A stretch of 64,000 bases of DNA from contig OY997659.1 of assembly GCA_963921795.1 (NCBI GenBank), forward strand, positions 52,386,995 to 52,450,994, in the 5' to 3' direction. Below are positions 10,997 to 21,321 of this stretch, piece after piece. Each line of letters opens with the position of its first letter. The stretch's first letter is position 1. The DNA is from Nannobrachium achirus (taxonomy: Eukaryota > Chordata > Actinopteri > Myctophiformes > Myctophidae). The position numbers and the translations under genes are program-made. The notes beneath the pieces are model-generated. The model was not told the origin of the DNA. It did no database searches and saw only the letters and a program-made list of their open reading frames with translations.

Positions 10997-11714
10997 CTTA
11001 AGCTCGCCCACCAAGCCTGGTGTTCGTTCACTACAGGCCGTTTGGTTTCCTCCTAGAGCGCGGAAACCAAGAAGCGGCATCGCTTTGATTTGGTTCCCTC
11101 CGTTTGTTTCCCCAATCCCTATTAAAATGCTTGAGTAGCATAGTGTAGTCTTGCCAGTCGCTAAAAGTTGGACTAAAAGATGCATATACCAAACACATTT
11201 ATCAAAAGCAAAACTACTCCACATCAAGGACTTTATTAGGTAGGCCCTAAAAGTATGTCCTTGAGCGCAGGGGAATATTTTGGGTTAAAACTGAATCCGG
11301 TTTGATCTTTCCGGCAAATTGTAATCCTTTGAGTACTACAACATGACGTTTTGTGGTTTCCGCTCCCGACCGGTTACAAACCCGAAAAGTGAAGTGATCC
11401 CAGACTACCGCTCACTTCACATTCGGTGTGATTTTTTTGTTTTTATGTAGCCACACCCACCTGATCATTAACTATGCCTGGTTGTCAGGTGAGTGGTGAC
11501 CCAACTGAAGTTAGCCACACCCACAGTGTTGTAAAAAGGGGAGGTGATTATTTTATGATGCCATTAAATCAGTGTATTTCAACTGGGCCTTTTGACTCAA
11601 AGGTTTTCAGCTTTCTGGTAGAAACCAAAAATACACAGGAAGACATATTTAAACATATTAAAACCACCTGGGGGTCTATTAGAGCAATGTTAACTCCATA
11701 AACACATACAAAAC

Positions 11715-11970
11715 TATTAGGCGAGTCAATATAAGGTTCAACCCCCAAAAAATTGATACAAAAGATTTTTCAATGGATTCTGGTAGTATTGGGTGTGCTA
11801 AATAACATACTCAAAATCTACCAAAATCTACCTCCCCGAAAGCCGCCATTTTCAAGATGGCGTCCGAGTTGACTGTGGGGAGCTTAAAATGGCTATATCT
11901 CAAATGGAAAAAAAAATTATAACATTTTGTCAACTGATTCTGGTACCTCTGGACATTCTTTAGAGCATAC
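11715..11970. repeat. Left arm of 11.7-15.06 kb nested inverted repeat
   Basis: This segment matches 14,795-15,055 in reverse complement, sharing CAATGGATTCTGGTAGTA-type, CATTTTCAAGATGGCGTC-type and GGTACCTCTGGACATTCT-type stretches. It is probably a terminal portion of a MITE family with CATCTTGAAA motifs. Confidence 0.8.
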
Positions 11971-12086
11971 TAACCAGTAAGACTCCCTAATCGGAGGTCG
12001 CTTATCTCCACAAATAGGCCAAAAGTTTGTTTTACCAATTATTACACTCTATGTGAACATTTACATCAACAAATCCCAAGTACAGG

Positions 12087-12385
12087 GCATCATCTGGGAT
12101 ACAATCCCTTTTATGCCCATATATGGAGATCCCTAACATAATCCCTTTCATGCCCATATATGGAGATCCCTAACAGAATCCCTTTTATGCCCATATATGG
12201 AGATCCCTAACAGCATCCCTTTTATGCCCATATATGGAGATCACTAACAGCTAACAGAATCCCTTTTATGCCCATATATGGAGATCCCTAACAGAATCCC
12301 TTTTATGCCCATATATGGAGATCCCTAACAGAATCCCTTTCATGCCCATATATGGAGATCCCTAACAGAATCCCTTTTATGCCCA
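12087..12385. repeat. 37-bp tandem repeat carrying CCATATATGG, 7 boxes
   Basis: Unit TCCCTTTTATGCCCATATA-TGGAGATCCCTAACAGAA is repeated about eight times. Seven copies carry the perfect CArG box CCATATATGG. See the findings for its relation to the pseudoprotease promoters. Confidence 0.9.
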
Positions 12386-12500
12386 GTTGGTTGCTAGGGT
12401 AAAAAAACATGGTTGCTATGGTAAACAGTTGGTTGCTAGGGTAAACAGTTGGTTGCTAGGGTAAAACCATGGTTGCTAAGGTGGTTGCTAACGTACACTA
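12385..12500. repeat. GGTTGCTAGGGTAAA tandem repeat
   Basis: Six or so copies of (A)GTTGGTTGCTAGGGTAAAC or CATGGTTGCTATGGTAAAC. The GTTGCTATGGTAAAC variant resembles the X-box recognised by RFX proteins (GTTGCCATGGAAAC-type). Function unproven. Confidence 0.85.
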
Positions 12501-12599
12501 ACAGACCAGCAACAACAGACTGTTGCCACAGCAACGTACACAAAGGTTTGTGTACACATGTGGTGTGATGTCATACTGAAGATATATGACATCACACCG

Positions 12600-12900
12600 T
12601 ACACAAACAAAGGTGTGACGTGTGACGGACGGACGGACGGACGGACGGACGGACGGCCGGTGGAGGTTTTCATAGTAAACTGCTCCCTGACGGTCGCAAA
12701 AATAGAGGAAAATATTCCTTTCGGAAAGGCTTCATTTTCAAGATGGCGCGTGAATGGCGTCCACGATGGCTGCAGGTGCTTTAAATGCCTATGAACTGTG
12801 ATTTAATTGCGACCGTCAGGGAGCAGTTTACTATGAAAACCTCCACCGGCCGTCCGTCCGTCCATCCGTCCGTCCGTCACACCTTTGTGACCATCAACAA
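12600..12900. mobile_element. Palindromic element with (GGAC)n/(GTCC)n ends
   Basis: Arms 12,618-12,705 and 12,808-12,890 are inverted repeats: GACGGACGG tract, CCGGTGGAGGTTTTCATAG and GCTCCCTGACGGTCGC. The centre (12,710-12,795) matches 14,695-14,790 in reverse complement. No coding capacity. Confidence 0.75.
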
Positions 12901-13129
12901 ACGTCACACCTTTGTTGATGTTTAAATCGAAGAGTCTTGGTCAAATACTTCTGTTGGTTTCTGCACTGATCATTTATACAATTCAGCTGTGTTTGCTCGT
13001 GTCATCATGATGAGGTCATAAATCAGCCATGCCCAAATATAGATTTTACGGGTTTACATGCTTACTCAGTTATTCGTTATGTGAAAGTCCTATGACGTCT
13101 ATGATATCTGACATCATCATACATACATT

Positions 13130-13990
13130 CCCTTTTATGCCCATAAATGGAGATCCCCTCTGTAGAACCAGCCACTGACATCACTGTAATGTCAGGGGAA
13201 CCAAATCCCTTTTATGCCCATATATGGAGATCCCTGTGATGCCAGGGGAACCAAATCCCTTTTATGCCCATATATGGAGATATGGAGATCCCCGTGTTGC
13301 CAGGGTAACCAAATCCATTTTATGCCCATATATGGAGATCCCTGTGATGCCAGGGGAACCAAATCCCTTTTACGCCCATATATGGAGATCCCTTATGTCA
13401 TCAATATTAAGCCCATATCTGTGAATATCTTTGGGTACCAGATGTCTCCATATATGGTTAAATGGTCCGATATACATCACTGGCCAGAAGACCAAGAAAT
13501 GGTGCAACCTCGCCCTTTGCTTTTCTCCCTATAGGCATCTTACTGGTAGGTAGTTTAATGAGGAATGCAGAATGGTGGTAGGTAGGTAGTTATGGCCTTT
13601 GATGTAAGATTTTCACTTTCTAGGATAACTATATTTGCTATTCCCAGATGATGCCCTTTTAGGGTACCCCTCATGCCCATATATGGAGATCCCCAGGCTT
13701 TACTAATTAACATAAGTTTTATGCCCATATATGGAGATCAGTGTCCCAATGTCATCAGATATATGGGCATAAATGGACACAGGCAAACTAGATGGGCTGT
13801 ATGGATATCCAGATGTGTGATGTAAGTGTTTTATTCCAAATGTGGCACCCCACAGACATATTTCCAGAAACAAAATCCCTTTCATGCCCATATATGGAGA
13901 TTTCTGATGTCATCAATCCCAGGCCCTGTAAAAAACATGGTTGCTATGGTATGAGCAACTTATGTCTCCATATATGGAGATTCAACTTCA
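13130..13990. repeat. Dispersed CCATATATGG modules, 9 boxes
   Basis: CCCATATATGGAGATCC-type modules recur at 13,217, 13,268, 13,326, 13,376, 13,449, 13,678, 13,727, 13,887 and 13,968 (approximate). Some are followed by TGATGTCATCAAT as in the 43 and 50-56 kb arrays. Open frames here are repeat artefacts. Confidence 0.85.
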
Positions 13991-14059
13991 ATGAGTAACC
14001 ATGGCAAACTGTCAACTGCCCGTATGTCTTGATAATTGGTAAAACAAACTTTTGGCCTA

Positions 14060-14125
14060 TTTGTGGAGATAAGCGACCAACGGTCGCTTATCTCCCGATT
14101 AGGGAGTCTTACTGGTATGTAGAAA
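14060..14125. repeat. GGAGATAAGCGACC hairpin terminus
   Basis: GGAGATAAGCGACC-AACGGTCGCTTATCTCC forms a hairpin followed by CGATTAGGGAGTCTTACTGG. The same terminus occurs in reverse at 11,970-12,020 and in forward orientation at 28,765-28,823. Confidence 0.8.
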
Positions 14126-14218
14126 ATCATAACAATTATGCACTTGGTGACATGTTTTTTACTTTTGGCATGGTGTTGGGTATGGACATAAGGTTTAAAA
14201 AAAAACATCAGCAACAAG

Positions 14219-14636
14219 TTGGGCTTGCCCCCTAGTGGTCTGTTTAAATTAATTCATTATTAAATAGGTCTATACATGGTTGAAACCCCAAATAATTGAT
14301 GGAAGAGATTTTCCAATGGATTCTGTTACTATTAGGTATGCTAAATAACATCCTAAAAGCTTAGGAGAAACAAACCACTGAAAAGGCATAATCTTCATGA
14401 TGGTGTCCATGGGAGCTTAAAATGCATATAAATTGGGAGGGAATATGTGCCATCTTGAAAAGTATGCATTTCCAGTAGTAATTTTTTCCCTAAGCTTTTA
14501 GTATGTTATTTAGCATACCCAATAGTAACAGAATCCATTGGAAAATCTCTTCCATCAATTATTTGGGGTTTCAACCATGTATAGACCTATTTAATAATGA
14601 ATTAATTTAAACAGACCACTAGGGGGCAAGCCCAAC
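14219..14636. mobile_element. Palindromic MITE, ~147-bp arms
   Basis: 14,219-14,365 and 14,492-14,636 are nearly perfect inverted repeats. They start GTTGGGCTTGCCCCCTAG and include GGTTGAAACCCCAAATAATT. The ~125-base centre carries CATCTTGAAAA. Just outside, 14,118-14,155 and 14,645-14,685 are also inverted (AATCATAACAATTATGCAC), so the palindrome extends outwards. Confidence 0.85.
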
Positions 14637-14694
14637 GTGTCACCAAGTGTCACCAAGTGCATAATTGTTATGATTTTTTACATATTAAATCCCA

Positions 14695-15055
14695 GTTTAT
14701 AGGCATTTAAAGCTCCTGCAGCCATTGTGGACGCCAGTCACGCGCCATCTTGAAAATGAAGCCTTTCCGAAAGGAATATTTTCCTCTATTTTTAGTATGC
14801 TCTAAAGAATGTCCAGAGGTACCAGAATCAGTTGACAAAATGTTAGCAATTCTTTTTTCCATTTGAGATATAGCCATTTTAAGCTCCCCACAGTCAACTC
14901 GGACGCCATCTTGAAAGTGGCGGCTTTCGGGGGGGTAGATTTTGGTAGATTTTGAGTATGTTATTTAGCACACCCAATACTACCAGAATCCATTGAAAAA
15001 TCTTTTGTATCAATTTTTTTGGGGTTAAGCCATATTTTCTCTTACAATGACTCAC
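14695..15055. repeat. Right arm of 11.7-15.06 kb nested inverted repeat
   Basis: Reverse complement of 12,700-12,815 (14,695-14,790) joined to reverse complement of 11,715-11,970 (14,795-15,055). Confidence 0.8.
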
Positions 15056-16060
15056 CTATATGGCACCACCTCTATAAAGTATATAAGGATGTAGTTCTGG
15101 CACCACCTCTTTAAAGTATATAAGGATGTAGTTCTGGCACCACCTCTTTAAAGTATATAAGGATGTAGTTCTGGCACCACCTCTTTAAAGTATATTAGGA
15201 TGTAGTTCTGGCACCACCTCTTTAAAGTATATAAGGATGTAGTTCTGGCACCACCTCTTTAAAGTATATTAGGATGTAGTTCTGGCACCACCTCTTTAAA
15301 GTATATAAGGATGTAGTTCTATGGCACCACCTCTTTAAAGTATATTAGGATGTAGTTCTATGGCACCACCTCTTTAAAGTATATTAGGATGTAGTTCTAT
15401 GGCACCACCTCTTTAAAGTATATAAGGATGTAGTTCTGTGGCACCACCTCTTTAAAGTATATAAGGATGTAGTTCTATGGCACCACCTCTTTAAAGTATA
15501 TTAGGATGTAGTTCTATGGCACCACCTCTTTAAAGTATATTAGGATGTAGTTCTATGGCACCACCTCTTTAAAGTGTATAAGGATGTAGTTCTATGGCAC
15601 CACCTCTTTAAAGTATATAAGGATGTAGTTCTGTGGCACCACCTCTTTAAAGTATATAAGGATGTAGTTCTATGGCACCACCTCTTTAAAGTATATTAGG
15701 ATGTAGTTCTATGGCACCACCTCTTTAAAGTATATTAGGATGTAGTTCTATGGCACCACCTCTTTAAAGTATATAAGGATGTAGTTCTATGGCACCACCT
15801 CTTTAAAGTATATAAGGATGTAGTTCTGTGGCACCACCTCTTTAAAGTATATAAGGATGTAGTTCTATGGCACCACCTCTTTAAAGTATATAAGGATGTA
15901 GTTCTATGGCACCACCTCTTTAAAGTATATAAGGATGTAGTTCTATGGCACCACCTCTTTAAAGTATATTAGGATGTAGTTCTATGGCACCACCTCTTTA
16001 AAGTATATAAGGATGTAGTTCTATGGCACCACCTCTTTAAAGTGTATAAGGATGTAGTTT
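15056..16060. repeat. 37-39 bp satellite with TATATAAG, ~26 copies
   Basis: Unit (AT)GGCACCACCTCTTTAAAG-TATATAAGGATGTAGTTCT. The first eight or so copies lack AT (37 bp) and later ones have it (39 bp). Variant positions (TATATAAGG/TATATTAGG) are interspersed, indicating higher-order expansion. Each TATATAAG is TATA-box-like. Confidence 0.95.
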
Positions 16061-16640
16061 GTTACTTGCCAGCAGAGTGCTCAAGTACTGCGTTTGGCTG
16101 CGTATGTCGGTGTCTGTGTGCGTTTAAGCCCGTAGACCAATCAGGGACCAGCATTCCTGCTGTAACCAGTGGTGATGTCACTGGCATCGCCAGTGGTGAT
16201 GCCAGTGGTGAGTGCACCTCATGTCGCGCTCTGATGGTGCACAAGTAGGCCATACATGGCCTGCTGGTATACAAGACGCAAGTTGGCACCTCGTCAGAGT
16301 GCAGTTGCAGTTTGTAATTGTAAACATCTGCAGATAAACCTGGCTGCTAGGCACGATACAAGGACTTTGGCGAGCACTTTACTTCCACAAAACATTCATA
16401 CATCACGCAAAGCAACCGCCATGGACTCATGGAATGTGTGTAGTCAAAAATAGCTCCCAAATCATCAGAAAACAACACTGAGTGCGGACATGACCTCGGC
16501 GTCCTCGGTGGAAGCTACAGGCATGCCAACAGAGACTGCTGCCGTTTGTATTGCTGGTTGGATTCTGTTGCTGGCAGGCCGAGGTGGAAAGTACTGTAGC
16601 TAGATTTACTCAAATACCGTACTGGGGTATGGGGAGGGCG
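16061..16640. other. No recognised gene
   Basis: I see no gene or known element, only an imperfect inverted/direct CCAGTGGTGATG repeat at 16,168-16,210. Confidence 0.6.
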
Positions 16641-17661
16641 CTCTCGAGCAGGGGCGTCAATTGGGTATGGCAGGGGTATGCAGCTGCCATACCCTGGGTC
16701 CAGGGGGGACAACAAAAGTTACTTTTAAATATAAATCCATGAATGTCTCTTTGTCTATCTGTGCTGGTTATTATGTTGTTAAATTACAGTAAAATAACTA
16801 CAAATGCAAAATTTAACAGAATGGTCACTTTAGCAAGGTACCGTATTATAATTATATTCTCCACACTTGTATTCTCCCCATCTTGACAAAATGGTATATT
16901 CCCAGGTTCCGTAGGTCAGCTGCACAGGTGCAATGGATTATTGTTAACACATCGGGTGCCCACGTGGTGTCTACAAGCCAATCTCTTTGATGTCGCTGGA
17001 GGCCCACGACGCGTTTGACGCGTTTTACAGTAAACTATACTGTACTGTAGCTACTGCACTTGGCTGCCGCAGTGATGAAACAAACTCCATTTCCCAACAT
17101 GCAGCGCGCAATTACGTCATCCGGACGCGCTGTGTGTCTCGTTGACTTCCTGTCTAACGGCTGCACAAAAACGTGGTTTTCTCCTAATCTAGCTTTTAAA
17201 TCACTTTCATTTCAAAACGGCAGCCTCTTCTACCTGCCATAACACAAACAATGTGGCTTAGAAATGATAAAAAACGGTCCTGACTGAAAGAAAAGATTTT
17301 CGCGAAATAAACAGGACATACTCCGATTACATTTACTCGGATTACTTTTCTCGCCAGTACTCTCGCCGGTAGGTAGAATGACGCGTTGCCATGGGCACCA
17401 TCAACACACACACGTCATACATCCGGGCACTCGATGTGTTAATTGTGGCACATTTACTAACATGCCAAGTTTAGCTGCGTTTGAACAGCCGTTCCAGGCT
17501 GCCATATCCAGCCCAAGAAACCGTAGAAACGGGGGGGAAATAGAATGTACTTCTTAAAATAAATGTATCATGCCTGTTGGTATGGCAACATGCGCGCGTG
17601 CAAGACACCAGTCATGTTGCCATACCTTAGCTTTTTCTGAACTGACGCCACTGCTTTCGGG
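16641..17661. mobile_element. hAT-type element, ~1.0 kb
   Basis: The element (16,649-17,653) begins CAGGGGCGTCAATTGGGTATGGC and ends with a complement containing GCCATACC...TGACGCCACTG. Flanks CTCTCGAG and CTTTCGGG match at 6 of 8 positions. No transposase frame is visible, so it is non-autonomous or decayed. Confidence 0.65.
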
Positions 17662-17925
17662 TAAGAACTGCTTGGAAGATGGGGGTACAGACAGAGGAGT
17701 GGGCCTGCAGGGAATGGGGTGGGGTTTTACAGTTAGGAAGGAGCAGTGTTGTATTACCTAATGTACAATAGAGTATTTCACTTTGGTGTTTACTATGTCT
17801 GTTTGGTGTTATCTGTGGCGGTGTAGCTGTTCCCACTGGACGGTTTCACTATGGCGGTTTCACTCTGAAGGACTGAATGCTGCTTTACCTGGTTTGCAAG
17901 CAGGAAATTCCGGAGAATCTCATTC

Positions 17926-18496
17926 TCGCTAAGCAGGGACGTGCTGGCCATTGGGAAAAGCGGGACAACTCTCGAACAGTTCATTCCCGGCCGGCCATTA
18001 GGAAAAAAATGTAAATAAAATGTCGGCCTTTGTTCCATTTTGTGGGCTGGGCGGCCAACAAAGTAAATCGTCACTGTCGGGGCAGAAACCTCGTATCTCC
18101 AAGTTTCATTTTGTAAATGTTTTCGCAAAGCAAAGCCCTGCTTCATCATACAAGGCCGTCGCACAAAGGTAGTGAAAACAGCAGATCTGCAAGCACACAA
18201 CGCCTCGCGGTGCGAGGCGTTGTGTGCTTGTAGATCGGCTGTTTTCACTAGTTTAAATCATTTTTAAAATGATAAATACAAAACAAACGGTTTTGGACAT
18301 AAAAGATTTCCACCCGACAACGGTGAAATATAACTCATGTAGGCTAATTGGCCCACTGGCTTGTCACTTTGTCACAAATCTTTGAGTAGCAGCAGCGCTA
18401 TAGAGAGAGATCTCTCTCTATAGCGCGCAATGAGGGCCTCTCCAACTCTTTTTTCCCCGGGCTGAATCAGGGGCCCAGCACGTCCCTGTCGCTAAG
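17926..18496. mobile_element. hAT-like element, CAGGGACGTGCTGG family, copy B
   Basis: The element (17,934-18,488) has termini CAGGGACGTGCTGG / CCCAGCACGTCCCTG and a perfect 8-bp target duplication TCGCTAAG on both sides. It contains the dispersed hairpin (18,170-18,250) and the CTATAGAGAGAG palindrome. This is the best-preserved copy and defines the family. Confidence 0.95.
18170..18250. repeat. Dispersed hairpin copy
   Basis: Nearly perfect ~38-bp arms from TAGTGAAAACAGC to GCTGTTTTCACTA; inner stem CACAACGCCTCGCG/CGAGGCGTTGTG. Confidence 0.95.
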
Positions 18497-18924
18497 TGAG
18501 ACATGAAGTGGTTGATGTTACAGTATAATTGTCACCCACACACACACAGACCGCCGGCAGTTTCCGGAGGCCCACTTCAGCAGCGTTGAAGTGTCCCTAT
18601 AAAATAGGCCAGTTTCAAGATTCAAGAGGTTTCATGTGTCATATGCTCACACCAGTATGTGGGGTGAAAATGTTTAACATTGTCAAACATGAAATTTCAA
18701 CGCTGGGTGCATTTGGCTCGTCATTTTTTAGTGCCCTCATTAGGTCTATACAACACTGACGAGAGTATTTGGGCCCCTAATATTGTTCCTCGCAAAATAA
18801 TGTACTGTATCTTCCTCTCGTTCTTTCATAGAAGCCTGAAAGGGATTTGTTTTTCAATCAAAATTATAACGCCCCTGGCTTCCGGCAAGAAAATCATTTG
18901 GCATTTATGCATAGATAGTCTAAA

Positions 18925-18925
<1 letters not shown>

Positions 18926-18969
<44 letters not shown>
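18926..18969. repeat. (CT)n microsatellite
   Basis: About 20 CT units, directly abutting the 3' end of the minus-strand LINE (an AG-rich tail in its sense). 18,500-18,925 holds no recognised gene. Confidence 0.95.
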
Positions 18970-18970
<1 letters not shown>

Positions 18971-20142
18971 GGTCGTCCTCAGACGAGCCTTCCATCGTCG
19001 CTTCCAGTCATCCCGGTACTCCATACATCCGGCCAGCTCGCTGGTGCTTTGAGCTCCTGCGTCTTTCTTGAGTACATCCACGTATGTTATAGTGGGACGT
19101 CCTGGTGACCATTTGGTGCCCATGTGTTGGTTCCCACAGCACCAGTTTGCTGGCTGGCAGCTCCTGATGTCTTTGGCAGTGTCCTGCAAGTCTGCTATTT
19201 TATCGCTCACCCTTAATATTCCAGCATACAGATTCTTGTTGGTAACACGTGTACCCTTGCTGATGTTGAGCACTACACGTAACATGCTGGTGTAGCACCC
19301 GTCTAGAGACTTCTGCAGAGTTGGCTTCAGGGTCCAGCATTCACTGCCATAGAGGAGAACAGACTCTACCGTCGCATAGAAGAAGCTGAGTTTGGTTTGT
19401 CGGGGGAGGTTGGTGTTCCATACACTGGCCATGCCATTCAGGGCCCTCCATGCAAGTGCCTTCCTCACTTTAAGATCTTGCTCTGTTGAGTTGACCCATG
19501 AGCCCAGGTACTTGAAGTCCTTGACTTCCTTCAGAGCCTTGCCTCCTGTTGTTGTGAGAGGTGGATGTTCTGATTGGATGTTATAGGTGATCACCTCAGT
19601 GTTCTTGGCATTCAGCTGAAGGCCAAGCTTGGCACACTCTGGCTGTGTCCGAAATCCACCCTATTCACTAATGTAGTGTACTAAAATGGGGCTCCGCCAT
19701 TTTGAACTAGTGTCCGAATGTATAGTGAGCATTTTTGTACCCTAATATAGTGTACTGAAGTATCCCACAATGCATTTGGATTTGTAGTGAGCATTCGATG
19801 GTCACTACTTCAGCCGGCTTGAGCTCAGCTATCCCACAGTGCACTGCGCGGCAGCCGCTCTCTCGCCGTCTCTCGCGCTTTGAGCACGCACATACAGTAA
19901 GCACGCGCACATGCACGCTGCAGGCTCGTCTCTGGGCAGGAGACAACAAACGCAGCTAGCCGTAGCCATCTGTTGCTGAGCAAAAGCAACAGAGCCGCTC
20001 GTAACAGAACCACCGGCTAAAGAAAATAACTCGTACAACCTTGTCACCAGAGAACAAATGATGAAAAAAGCTCTAAAGTTGTTTATGAAGAGAATATACG
20101 AGAATAGACGCTGGAGACTTTTGTTTTTCGATCTCTCTCTTT

Positions 20143-20342
20143 NNNNNNNNNNNNNNNNNNNNNNNNNNNNNNNNNNNNNNNNNNNNNNNNNNNNNNNNNN
20201 NNNNNNNNNNNNNNNNNNNNNNNNNNNNNNNNNNNNNNNNNNNNNNNNNNNNNNNNNNNNNNNNNNNNNNNNNNNNNNNNNNNNNNNNNNNNNNNNNNNN
20301 NNNNNNNNNNNNNNNNNNNNNNNNNNNNNNNNNNNNNNNNNN
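20143..20342. other. Assembly gap (200 N)
   Basis: A run of N of exactly 200 bases, probably of nominal length. It is followed by ATTCATTCATTCACC. Protein frames through it are meaningless. Confidence 1.
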
Positions 20343-20525
20343 AATAGGCAGAAACATTATTCATTCATTCACCAATGAATGAATACAAATTTAAAAATAT
20401 ATATTTTTTATAGTATTATTTTATTGAATTGTGATATATAAAAACATAATTATATAGGCCTATTTCTCATAATAACACCGCAACATGTTGGTATGTTATT
20501 TACAATCCACAAGCATTGGGGAGTT

Positions 20526-20585
20526 GATGTACAAGCTCACAACGCGTCGCTTCGCCCCCCGTTGAGAGCTTGTAGATCGGCTGTT
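20526..20585. repeat. Dispersed hairpin copy
   Basis: GATGTACAAGCTCACAACG...GTTGAGAGCTTGTAGATC with a GC-rich loop (GTCGCTTCGCCCCCC). Confidence 0.85.
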
Positions 20586-20815
20586 ATTTATTGCTCCAAA
20601 AGCCTCCAAGTAGAGCGTTTTAACTGTGCGACAGCGATGACGCAACCAGATGGAGACGGAGTAGTGTCCGAAATGCGCTGATTTGTTCACTACTGTAGTA
20701 CACTACATCTGGATCCCTCATTTAGGGTTAGGGAGTAGGGAACGTGTTCTGCATTTCGGACACAGCCTCTGACTCCACTCTGCTCAAGAGCTCCTGTTCT
20801 GTTCTGCTCACATGT

Positions 20816-21320
20816 TTTAGCTAATAAAAATCCTCAGCTACCCCAGGAAGTGATCTCTGATTTACCTGTCAATTATATAGCCGAGCACTGTAAGAAAATC
20901 AGGACCCCCCCCCCCCAAAAAAACAAACAAATAAAACAAAACAAATGGGACAATAATCCCATAATACAATGTCCTCACATGAATGAAATAATACTGATAT
21001 AAACACAGTTATTCTCATAGTGAGGAGCACTGCACTGTAGCATAATCAAGATTCTCCCCTAGAACAACAAATGTTATCTTTCCACTTGAGTTCGGTGCCA
21101 TGTCATTATTCTGATGGACCTTTATTCCTACGTGGGTCGGACTGACCCCCATTATAAATAACCGTAACCCAACACCAACCAAACACTAACCTAATGGTCA
21201 GAATAATGGCATGTTGGAGTTATGAGCAGACCCCATATAAAAACAGGCTGTTCTGAAAAGAAAAACAACAACATATCATTACTAATCTATTCCATACTCT
21301 CGCATGGCATCGCATACTAA
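20816..21320. other. No recognised gene; C/A homopolymer and small inverted repeat
   Basis: Contains a C11/A7 run at about 20,906-20,925 and a small inverted repeat (CCATGTCATTATTCTGATGG / TGGTCAGAATAATGGCATG at about 21,099 and 21,195). Nothing else is identified. Confidence 0.5.
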
Positions 21321-21321
21321 C

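Larger units (their letters stand above)
19638..20770. mobile_element. GGCTGTGTCCGAAAT-ended transposon inside the LINE
   Basis: The element (19,641-20,767) has inverted ends GGCTGTGTCCGAAAT / GCATTTCGGACACAGCC and is flanked by TCT. Excising it with one TCT restores the LINE frame, which proves a 3-bp target duplication. A 3-bp duplication is consistent with PIF/Harbinger, but the superfamily is inferred. It holds the assembly gap and one dispersed hairpin. Confidence 0.85.
18968..20815 (-). mobile_element. 5'-truncated LINE ORF2 C-terminal fragment, interrupted
   Basis: The minus-strand frame at 18,968-19,640 encodes the C-terminal part of a non-LTR retrotransposon reverse transcriptase: DFKYLGSWV, TKLSFFYATVESVLLYGSECWTL, then a C-terminal GRPTITYVDVL region. 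This layout is known from RTE-like LINEs. The reading frame continues upstream at 20,768-20,815 (residues ...LLSRVESECAKLGL) once the inserted element 19,641-20,767 and one copy of a TCT target duplication are removed. Upstream of 20,815 an in-frame stop and unrelated sequence appear, so the copy is truncated. It is not functional. Confidence 0.85.

Noticed and set aside
20058-20378. Open frames across 20,058-20,378
   Set aside because: They consist mainly of the 200 N gap.
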